Assembly: GCF_003014555.1 (NCBI RefSeq)
Contig: NZ_PYGE01000015.1
Span: forward strand, 1-64,000
Origin: Haloactinopolyspora alba
GTDB taxonomy: Bacteria; Actinomycetota; Actinomycetes; Jiangellales; Jiangellaceae
Direction of reading: 5' to 3'
DNA: 64,000 bases
The translations under genes and the position numbers were made by a program. How positions within the stretch are numbered: the first letter of the stretch is position 1; each line of letters begins with the position of its first letter. This document shows, piece by piece, positions 8,299-16,400 of this stretch. The notes below the pieces were generated by a model, which saw nothing but the letters and a program-made list of their open reading frames with translations, was not told the DNA's origin and did no database searches.

Positions 8299-9213
8299 AT
8301 GACGTCTGACGTGTCCAGCCGCGACGGGCTGACGGACCAGGATCGCCCGGCCGGAGCCGGCGTCGACGGACCGGACGCCGGCGAGGAACTGCCCACCCCG
8401 GCCGCGCGGAACGCCGTGCTGCGCTGGACGCTGCAGGCGTTCTCCGCGGTGTGGCGGCCAGGGCTGCTGCTCATCCTCCTCGGTGTCGGCTGGTGGGTCG
8501 TCACCGCCGCGGAGATGTTCCCCGCCTATCTCGTTCCGACGCCGGGCGACGTCTGGGCGACGCTGCTGGAGGATCGGGAGATGCTCGCCACCCACACCTG
8601 GGTGACGACGTACGAGACCGTGGTCGGCTTCCTGCTGGCCGCCCTCATCGGGATGGTCGCCGCCGTCCTCATCGTCTACTCCCCCACGCTCGAGAAGGCG
8701 CTGTACCCGCTGATCCTGTTCGCGCAGGTCATTCCGAAGATCGCGATCGCGCCGATCCTGGTCGTCTGGTTCGGCTTCGGCCCGACGCCCAAGATCATCC
8801 TGGCCGTGCTCATCGCGTTCTTCCCGGTGGTGGTCTCCGGCGTCGCCGGCCTGCGCTCCACCGACCCGGCGCTGCTCGACCTGTCGTCCACGATGGGCGC
8901 CAGCCGCTGGCAGACCTTCCGCAAGATCCGGTTCCCGGGTGCGTTGCCACACCTGCTCTCGGGACTCAAGGTCGCCGTCACCCTCGCCGTCGTCGGCGCG
9001 GTGGTCGGCGAGTTCGTCGGCGCCGACGAAGGGCTCGGCTACGTGCTGCTGCTGGCCAGCGGCAACCTCAACTCGTCCCTGCTGTTCGCCGACCTGATCC
9101 TGATGTCCGCGCTCGGTGTCGCTCTGTTCGTCCTGGTCGAGGCCGCCGAGGCGCTGCTGATCCCGTGGCACGCCAGCCGCAGGCAGGCGATCCCGATGAC
9201 GACGACGTCCTGA
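8299..9213 (+). CDS. ABC transporter permease, SsuC/ThiX-like
   Basis: 304-residue inner-membrane component of a nitrate/sulfonate/pyrimidine-type ABC importer. After a hydrophilic N-terminal ~45 residues there are about six membrane segments. The cytoplasmic coupling (EAA) loop is visible as LSSTMGASRWQTFRKIRFPG. AAGGAAG precedes the ATG. It is the first gene of a four-gene operon with binding protein, ATPase and NCS1 permease, under a LacI-type operator. The operon partners suggest a small heterocyclic or pyrimidine-like substrate, but this is not decided by sequence. Confidence 0.85.
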   Translation: MTSDVSSRDGLTDQDRPAGAGVDGPDAGEELPTPAARNAVLRWTLQAFSAVWRPGLLLILLGVGWWVVTAAEMFPAYLVPTPGDVWATLLEDREMLATHTWVTTYETVVGFLLAALIGMVAAVLIVYSPTLEKALYPLILFAQVIPKIAIAPILVVWFGFGPTPKIILAVLIAFFPVVVSGVAGLRSTDPALLDLSSTMGASRWQTFRKIRFPGALPHLLSGLKVAVTLAVVGAVVGEFVGADEGLGYVLLLASGNLNSSLLFADLILMSALGVALFVLVEAAEALLIPWHASRRQAIPMTTTS

Positions 9214-9256
9214 CCCGAGCCCCCTACCCCCGTCAATCCGAGAAAGGTGCCGCGCG

Positions 9257-10261
9257 ATGCGACGTAGCTTGCTGACCACTTCGGTGGTGGCCCTTTTCAT
9301 CCTCGCCGCCTGTGGCAGTGGCGAGACGACGACCAGTGGCGACGGTGACGGCCCGACCGAGGTGACCCTGACGCTGAACTGGGTGCCCTACGGCGAGCAC
9401 GCGCCGTTCTACTACGGCGTCGCCGAGGGGATCTACGAGGAGGAGGGCATCGACCTCGAGATCAAACCCGGCAGCGGGTCGACCACCACCGTCCAGCAGG
9501 TCGCCCAGTCCCAGACGGAGTTCGGCTGGGCCGACACGCCCGCGTTGCTCAACGGCGTCTCCGAAGGCATGCCCGTCAAGAGCGTCGGCGTCTTCCTGCA
9601 GAAAGGACCGTCGTCGGTGGAGTTCTTCGCCGAGCAGGGTGTCAGCGAGCCCGCGGATCTGGCCGGGTTGACCGTGGCCGGGACACCCGGTGACGCGATG
9701 TACGCGACGTTCCCGGCGTGGCTGGAGCTCAACGGCGTCAACCCCGAGGACGTCAACGTCGTCAACGTCGACCCCGCGGGCAAGATCGCCGCGCTGGTGG
9801 AGGGTCGGGCGGACGCGATCATGGGCTTCTTCCACGACCAGGCGCCGACCATCGAGAACATCAGCGGCAACCCGGTCGAGGTGCTCCAGTTCTCCGACTG
9901 GGGGATGAACCTGCTGGGCACCGGGATCGTCGTGCACCAGAAGACCATCGACGAGAACCCGGAGCTGGTCGAGTCGTTCGTCCGGGCCACCGCCCGGTCC
10001 TGGGAGGCCGCCGCCGAGAACCAGGAAGCCGCTGCCGCGGCCATGGAGGAGGCGGCCAGCGAGACCCCCGAGACGCAGGTCCTCGTCGACCAGCTCGACA
10101 AGAGCCTGGGGCTGCTGCAGCTGGACACCGCCCCCGCTCCGGGCGTGAACACCGAGGAGCAGTGGCAGGAGACGATCGACCTGCTCGCCGAGCACGCGGA
10201 CCTGAAGGATCCCGGCGATCCGTCGACGTACTGGGACCCGTCGTTCGCCGAGGCCGGGTGA
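9257..10261 (+). CDS. NMT1/THI5-type substrate-binding lipoprotein
   Basis: 334-residue extracytoplasmic binding protein. A lipoprotein signal MRRSLLTTSVVALFILAAC places the lipidated Cys at residue 19. The mature part begins with an acidic/Thr linker, then VTLTLNWVPYGEHAPFYYGV and GIYEEEGIDLEI, the hallmark start of NMT1/THI5-like proteins such as the pyrimidine-precursor binding protein ThiY. Substrate could be a pyrimidine or thiamine precursor, a sulfonate or another small molecule. It lies 43 bp after the permease, and its stop overlaps the ATPase start. Confidence 0.85.
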   Translation: MRRSLLTTSVVALFILAACGSGETTTSGDGDGPTEVTLTLNWVPYGEHAPFYYGVAEGIYEEEGIDLEIKPGSGSTTTVQQVAQSQTEFGWADTPALLNGVSEGMPVKSVGVFLQKGPSSVEFFAEQGVSEPADLAGLTVAGTPGDAMYATFPAWLELNGVNPEDVNVVNVDPAGKIAALVEGRADAIMGFFHDQAPTIENISGNPVEVLQFSDWGMNLLGTGIVVHQKTIDENPELVESFVRATARSWEAAAENQEAAAAAMEEAASETPETQVLVDQLDKSLGLLQLDTAPAPGVNTEEQWQETIDLLAEHADLKDPGDPSTYWDPSFAEAG

Positions 10262-11091
10262 GCGGCACGATGACCTCCGAGACCGCCGCCGAGCCGGGCG
10301 AGCACGGCTCCCAGACCGTGACCCCGACCATCGACGTCCATGACCTCACCTGCACGTTCCGGTCGAAACGGCAGAGCACCACCGCCCTGCACGACGTGTC
10401 GCTGCGCGTCGGCGCCGGTGAGTTCGTGACCATCCTCGGACCGTCCGGCTGCGGCAAGTCCACCCTGCTCAAGATCATCGCCGGGCTGGTGCCGCCCACC
10501 ACCGGCCACGTCGACCTGCTCGGCGGGCGGGTACGGGAGCCGCAGCGCGACATCGGCTTCGCGTTCCAGCGTGCCGCGCTGCTGGAGTGGCGCGGTGCGC
10601 GCGCCAACATCCTGCTGCAGGCCGAGATGCGCGGCATGGACAAGCACACGGCGGCCGAGCGGGCGGACCGGCTGATCGAGCTCACCGGCCTGACCGGGTT
10701 CGAGGACGCGCTGCCGCACGAACTGTCCGGAGGGATGCAGCAACGTGTCGCACTGTGCCGGGCGCTGCTGCACGAGCCCCCGGTGCTGCTGATGGACGAG
10801 CCGTTCGGCGCGCTCGACGCGCTCACCCGCGAACACATGAACGTCGAGATGCACCGGATCTGGCGGGAGACGTCGACGACAGTCGTCCTGGTGACGCACT
10901 CGATCGCCGAGGCCGTCTACCTCGGGCAGCGGGTGGTGGTCATGACGCCGCGGCCGGGCCGGATCGAGCGGGTCTACGACGTCGACCTGCCGCAGCAACG
11001 CGACTACGGCGCCACCATGTCCAGCACCACGTTCGAGACCCTGGCGAGCGAGATCCGCGCCATCCTGGGTGCCAGCGCCCACAACGGATGA
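10258..11091 (+). CDS. ABC transporter ATP-binding protein, SsuB/ThiZ-like
   Basis: 277-residue ATPase that energises the importer. Walker A GPSGCGKST, signature LSGGMQQRVALCRAL, Walker B VLLMDEPFGALDAL and the switch His in LVTHSIAEAV are all present. The GTG at 10258 overlaps the binding-protein stop as GTGA; an ATG at 10270 is the alternative start. It also overlaps the next gene as ATGA. Confidence 0.9.
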   Translation: MSGTMTSETAAEPGEHGSQTVTPTIDVHDLTCTFRSKRQSTTALHDVSLRVGAGEFVTILGPSGCGKSTLLKIIAGLVPPTTGHVDLLGGRVREPQRDIGFAFQRAALLEWRGARANILLQAEMRGMDKHTAAERADRLIELTGLTGFEDALPHELSGGMQQRVALCRALLHEPPVLLMDEPFGALDALTREHMNVEMHRIWRETSTTVVLVTHSIAEAVYLGQRVVVMTPRPGRIERVYDVDLPQQRDYGATMSSTTFETLASEIRAILGASAHNG

Positions 11092-12281
11092 GCGTGGCCG
11101 GCCCGGCGCCGGCGGCGCAACGGCGCTGGTGGCACACCGCCGGCGCCTGGCTGGCCATCGGCACCTCCCCCGCCGCGCTCGTCCTCGGCGCCGGGGTGGC
11201 CGACCGGCACGACGGGCCGATGCCGCTGATCACGCTGCTGCTCAGCGGCGCGGCCATGGCGGCGCTGCTGCTGGTCCAGGGGCGGCTGGGGGTGCTCCCG
11301 CCGTACGGCGAGGGCTGGCCGCTGTCGGACGTGCTCGACGGCTACCTGCCGCGCCGCGACCGGACGCTGGTCTCGCTGCTCATGGCGCTGTCGATGGTCG
11401 GCTGGCTGGGGTTCAACGCCGGCCTCGGCGGTGCCGCGCTGGCGTCGCTGCTGGATGCGCCGCGGTGGCTGGGGGTCGGCGTACTCGGGCTTCCGCTGCT
11501 CGTGCTCGCCCTCGCCGGGCAGCACCGCTGGAACGGTCCGGCCGTGCTCACCACGGCGGCCGCACTGGCGCTGGTCGGGCTGGTGGCGATCCGCGGCGCC
11601 GAGACCACGGTTCCGGTCACCGCCCGGCTGGACGCGCCGGCCCTCCTGCTCGCGGACGTGTCGGTGTTCGTGGGCTACGTGTCGGTCTTCGCACTGCGTG
11701 CCCCGGACTTCACGGCCGGGTTGCGCGGCCGCGGTGACCTGCGGGCGTGCGCGGTCGTGCTGGTCGTCCCCACGCTCGTCGCCGCGGCCGCGGGCACGAC
11801 GGTCGCGCTGCGCGGAGGCTCCAGCGACCTGGTGGCCCATCTGCAGGCCTCGACCCTCGGCACGGCGCTGATCGCCGTCGCCGTCGTCGCACCGTCGCTG
11901 ACCGCCTACCACTCCGGCGGGCTGGCGCTGCGGTCGGTCACGCCACTGTCCGGACGGTCCGCGACGCTCGCGGTGGGTGTCGCCGGACTGGCCCTGGCGA
12001 CCAGCGGGTTCGAGAGCGTCCTGCTGCCCTGGCTGACCGTCCTGGCGGCCGTGCTGCCGCCGCTGGTCGTGCCGCTGGCCGTCGAGGCGCACGCGCGGCG
12101 TCGTGGCCGCGGCCACCGGGTCGTGCTCGCGATGTGGCTGCCCGCCGCCGGGCTCGGGCTCGTGCTCACCGCGTTCGGCGTGACCGGTGCGCCGCTGGTC
12201 GGCCTGGCCGCCGCCGGAGTGTCCACGGCCGTGGCGCGCGCGATGCACCGGCGTGCGCTTCGCCGTCGCGCCATCCCATGA
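11088..12281 (+). CDS. NCS1-family (cytosine/purine-type) permease
   Basis: 397-residue, very hydrophobic protein with about 11-12 membrane segments. NCS1 landmarks are the entry segment LAIGTSPAALVLGAGV, the GWLGFNAGLGGAAL segment, VFALRAPDFTAGLRG, and YHSGGLALRSV resembling the YSAGLAL block of cytosine/hydantoin transporters. Its ATG overlaps the ATPase stop. Pairing an NCS1 carrier with a THI5-like ABC importer resembles thiamine-pyrimidine salvage clusters, but LacI control would be unusual for that pathway. The substrate is unassigned. Confidence 0.7.
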   Translation: MSVAGPAPAAQRRWWHTAGAWLAIGTSPAALVLGAGVADRHDGPMPLITLLLSGAAMAALLLVQGRLGVLPPYGEGWPLSDVLDGYLPRRDRTLVSLLMALSMVGWLGFNAGLGGAALASLLDAPRWLGVGVLGLPLLVLALAGQHRWNGPAVLTTAAALALVGLVAIRGAETTVPVTARLDAPALLLADVSVFVGYVSVFALRAPDFTAGLRGRGDLRACAVVLVVPTLVAAAAGTTVALRGGSSDLVAHLQASTLGTALIAVAVVAPSLTAYHSGGLALRSVTPLSGRSATLAVGVAGLALATSGFESVLLPWLTVLAAVLPPLVVPLAVEAHARRRGRGHRVVLAMWLPAAGLGLVLTAFGVTGAPLVGLAAAGVSTAVARAMHRRALRRRAIP

Positions 12282-12329
12282 TCATCGGCACTTTCCGGCC
12301 CATACGGCGGTTCTCTGCCGATGATCATG
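12277..12329 (+). terminator. Inverted-repeat terminator after the transporter operon
   Basis: Perfect 14-bp arms CATGATCATCGGCA (12277-12290) and TGCCGATGATCATG (12316-12329) with a 25-nt loop. The left arm overlaps the NCS1 gene stop codon. There is no T-tract. It belongs to a set of TGATCA-containing hairpins at operon ends in this window. Confidence 0.7.
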
Positions 12330-12374
12330 CGAACCGACCCATTGACGACCCGAAAGCGTCCCCGTAACCTTCTG

Positions 12375-12388
12375 GGAAAACGCTTACC
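12375..12388. promoter_or_regulatory. LacI-type operator upstream of the isomerase gene
   Basis: GGAAAACGCTTACC, centred on CG, matches the 8244 and 13344 sites. It is 44 bp before the isomerase ATG and just after the preceding terminator. Confidence 0.75.
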
Positions 12389-12431
12389 GGCAGAGCGACC
12401 CAACTGGCACCCAGAAGGGCGGAGCATCCGG

Positions 12432-13298
12432 ATGACCCCAGGCACAGGTGACATGGACCGTCGTACGTTCCTCCGGTCGAGTGCGAGCACGGCGCTGGCT
12501 GCCGGCGCGCTGGGCGTGATCGGCGCCGGCAGCGCGTCCGCCGCGGACCGTCCGATCCCCAGGCCGGGCATCGGGATGCACCTCTACACCATGCGCCGGT
12601 CGCTGGCCGACGATTTCGCGGGCACGCTGGGCGAGCTCGCCCGCATCGGCTACGCGACGGTGGGCGTGAGCGGACGGCACGGGCACAGCGCCGCCGAGAT
12701 CCGCAGCATGATCGACGACACCGGGATGCGGGCCGTCCTCGAGCACGTCGGGCTGAACCGGATCGACGACCGATGGGAGCAGGCCTGCGAGGAGGTCGTC
12801 GTCCTCGGCGGCGAATGGATCGTCATCCGCAGCCTGCCCGGCGTGGACTACACCGCCGACTCGTTCCGCGCCCTGGCGGACACGTTCAACCGCGCCGGCG
12901 AGACGGCGTCGCGGTACGGGCTCAAGGTGCTCTTCCACAACCACGACGCCTCGTTCGCCACCGACGAGGGGCGTGTGCTGTACGACATCCTGGTCGAGGA
13001 GACCGAACCGGAGTACGTGGGCTTCGAGCTCGACGTGTACTGGATGGTCCGCGGCGGGTACGAGCCCGCCGACTACTTCGTCCGTTACCCCGCGCGCTTC
13101 CCCGCGCTGCACGTCAAGGACATGGCTCCGGACGGCGGATTCGCCGACGTCGGGTCAGGCGTCCTGGACTTCGAGGCGATGTTCGCCGACGCGCACCGCG
13201 GCGGCGTGCGCCAGTGGCTCGTCGAGCACGACGACCCCGAGTCCGAGTTCGCGACGGCCCGCAACAGCTTCGGGGCCCTGCGCGCCATGCGCTTCTGA
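12432..13298 (+). CDS. Tat-exported sugar phosphate isomerase/epimerase (xylose isomerase-like TIM barrel)
   Basis: 288 residues. The N-terminus carries a twin-arginine signal, DRRTFLRSSASTALAAGALG followed by SASA, predicting export in folded form. The mature part is an AP-endonuclease-2/xylose isomerase-like barrel. Putative metal ligands are the Glu of VLEHVG, the His of LFHNHDA, the Asp of FELDVYW, the His of LHVKDM and the Glu of LVEHDDP. The ATG at 12432 has GGGCGGAG upstream; an internal ATG at 12453 is possible. It shares LacI-type control with its neighbours, suggesting extracellular processing of a sugar derivative. Confidence 0.82.
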   Translation: MTPGTGDMDRRTFLRSSASTALAAGALGVIGAGSASAADRPIPRPGIGMHLYTMRRSLADDFAGTLGELARIGYATVGVSGRHGHSAAEIRSMIDDTGMRAVLEHVGLNRIDDRWEQACEEVVVLGGEWIVIRSLPGVDYTADSFRALADTFNRAGETASRYGLKVLFHNHDASFATDEGRVLYDILVEETEPEYVGFELDVYWMVRGGYEPADYFVRYPARFPALHVKDMAPDGGFADVGSGVLDFEAMFADAHRGGVRQWLVEHDDPESEFATARNSFGALRAMRF

Positions 13299-13343
13299 AA
13301 CCTCTGCAGCGAACGAACCCCCGGCCGTGGCGGCCGGCACTGC

Positions 13344-13357
13344 GGTAAGCGCTTACC
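13344..13357. promoter_or_regulatory. LacI-type operator upstream of the ThuA-dehydrogenase gene
   Basis: GGTAAGCGCTTACC is a perfect 14-bp palindrome with the CG centre expected of LacI-family operators. It is 64 bp before the 13421 ATG. Confidence 0.8.
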
Positions 13358-13420
13358 ACAGCGCTCGTGGGCCGTCCTCCCGGCATCGCCCTCGACCCGC
13401 ACCACCGGAGGTGACGGTCG

Positions 13421-16400
13421 ATGATCCGTCCGACCCTGACCGGCGCACTCGTCGCGGCGCTCGCTGTCGCCGTGCCGTCGACGATCGGTCAACCGCCCGC
13501 AACCGCCCAGGAACCCGTCCCTCAGCACGAGGCCGGCTTCGACGCGCTCGTGTTCTCGAAGACGACGAACTTCTACCACGAGTCCATCCCCGCTGGTGTC
13601 GCCGCGATCGAGTCCCTCGGCGAGGAGCACGGGTTCAACGTCGTGGTTTCCGACGACTCCACGATGTTCACCGACGAGACGCTCGCCGAGTTCGAGGTGG
13701 TGATCTTCAACAACACGAACTCCACCCCGCAGGCCGGCAACCTGCTGGGCGGCGACCAGCGCGCGGCGTTCGAGCGCTACATCCAGGCCGGCGGCGGCTT
13801 CGTCGGCATCCACTCCGCGTCCGGTACCGAGCGCGACTGGCCGTGGTACGGCGAACTCGTCGGCGCGTTCTTCGCCAGCCACCCGGCCGTGCAGGAGCTC
13901 GAGGTGGAGGTCGACGACCCGCAGCACCCGTCGACCGCCCACCTACCGCAGGAATGGACCCGCACCGCCGAGCCGTACGACTTCGCCACCAACCCGCGCG
14001 GCGACGTGCACGTGCTGGCCAGCTACGACAGCAAGTCCTACGAGGGCGACCAGATGGGCGCGGACCACCCGATCTCGTGGTGCCAGCGCTACGACGGTGG
14101 TCGCTCCTGGTACACGGGCATGGGGCACGCGTCGTCGGCGTTCACCGACGAGCCGCTCTTCCTCGACCACCTGCTCGGCGGCATCGAGTGGGCGGCCGGC
14201 GCGGCCGAGGGCGACTGCGGCGCGACGGCCGGCGCCAACTTCGAGAAGATCCAGCTGGACGGGAACACCGACGACCCGCTGGCGATGGACATCGACGACC
14301 GGGGCCGGGTCTTCTACGTCCAGCGCGGCGGTGCGCTGAAGTACTACGACCCGCAGACGTCCCGCACGCACCGCGCCGCGACGTTCGACGTTCTGGTCGA
14401 GCACACGCACGGCATGCACGGCATCGTCCTCGACCCGGACTTCACCGAGAACCACTGGCTCTACGTCTACTACTCGCCGCTGAACAAGGACGTCAGCCTG
14501 GTGTCCCGGTTCACCTTCGACGAGCAGACCGGCACCCTCGACATGGACTCCGAGAAGGTGCTGTTCGAGATCAACTCCCAGCGCGACGTCAACGCCCACG
14601 AGGGCGGCGGGATGGACTTCGACGCCGACGGGAACCTCTACGTCGCGACCGGAGACAACTCTCTTCCGTGCTGCAGCGGCTACGGCGCGACCGACGAACG
14701 GCCCGGCCACGAGCACAGCGACGCCCAGCGCTCGTCGGCGAACACGAACGACCTGCGCGGCAAGGTGCTGCGGGTGCACCCCACGGACACTGTTGCCGGC
14801 GGCTACACGATTCCCGAGGGCAACCTGTTCGAGCCGGGAACGCCGCGGACACGTCCCGAGATCTACGTCATGGGGCTGCGCAACCCTTACCGCATCCACG
14901 TCGACAACGAGACCGGCTGGCTGTACTGGGGTGACGTGGGCCCGGACGCCCGCAACGACAGCGACACCCGGGGCAGCAAGGGCTACGACGAGTACAACCA
15001 GGCGCGCGAGGCGGGCTTCTTCGGCTGGCCGTACTGCATCGGCGACAACCACGCCTACAACGACCACGACTTCGCCACCGGCGAGTCCGGACCGCTGTAC
15101 GACTGCGCCGGCGGCCCGGTGAACGACTCGCCGAACAACACCGGAGCGCAACAGCTGCCCCCCGCGCAGCCCGCGTGGATGTCCTATCCGTACGGGGTCT
15201 CGCCGCAGTACCCGGAGCTCGGCAGCGGGGGCCGGCTGGCCATCGGCGGGCCCACGTACCACTTCGACCCGGAGCTGGACTCGGAGGCGAAATTCCCCGA
15301 GTACTACGACGACACCGTCTTCGTCGCCGAGTGGACGCGGAACGCGATCTTCGAGGTGAAGCTGGACGAGAACGGCGACCCGGCCGTCATCAACCCGTTC
15401 CTGCCGGGCAAGGAGTTCCTGCGCCCGATCGACATGCAGTTCGGCCCGGACGGTTCGATGTACGTCATCGAGTGGGGCAGCAACTACGGCGGGTCCGGCC
15501 GCGGCGATCCGAACACCGACTCGGGCATCTACAAGATCAACTACGCCAAGATCGGCGAGCGCTCGCCGGACGCCCGAGCGAGCGCCACGCCCACGTCCGG
15601 GCAGCCGCCGCTGACCGTGCAGTTCTCCAGTGACGCTTCCGGCGACCCGGACGAGCATCCGATCAGCTACGCCTGGGATTTCGACGCGGACGGCACCGTC
15701 GACAGCACCGACCCGAACCCGGTGCACACCTACACCGAGCGCGGCGACTACACCGCGCAGCTCACCGTGACCGACCCGACCGGGCGGACCGGGGTCTCGA
15801 ACGTCCCGATCACCGTCGGCAACACTGCGCCGGTCGTCGAGATGGTCGAACCGCGCGACGGCCAGGTGTTCGGCTTCGGCGAGCCGATCGACTTCGACGT
15901 ACGGGTGACCGACGCCGAGGACGGCTCCAGCGAGGACGGCACCATCGACTGCCAGCAGGTCGTCACTCAGCCCAGGCTCGGCCACGACGAGCACGGCCAC
16001 CCGCTCGAGCGGTACCGCGGCTGCGCCGGCACCGTCGAGGCGATCGTCGACGAGGGCCACGACGAGCACGACAACATCTTCTACATCGTCGACACCACCT
16101 ACACCGACCAGGGCGGCACGGGCGCCTCCGCGCTGACCGGGGGCGACTCGGCCATCCTGCAACCGCGGCTGAAACAGGCCGAGCACTGGACCGGCGCCGG
16201 TGACGTGGCGTTGTACGACACCCAGGAGGGCGACGGCGGCCGAATGGTCGGGCAGATCGGGCACCGTGACTGGATCTCCTTCGAGCCGGTGAACCTGCAC
16301 GGCGTGACCCAGCTGACCTTCCGGGTCGCCTCGTCCGGGTCCGGCGGCACCATCGAACTGCGCACGGACGCGGTCGACGGACCGGTGATCGGCAGCGTCG

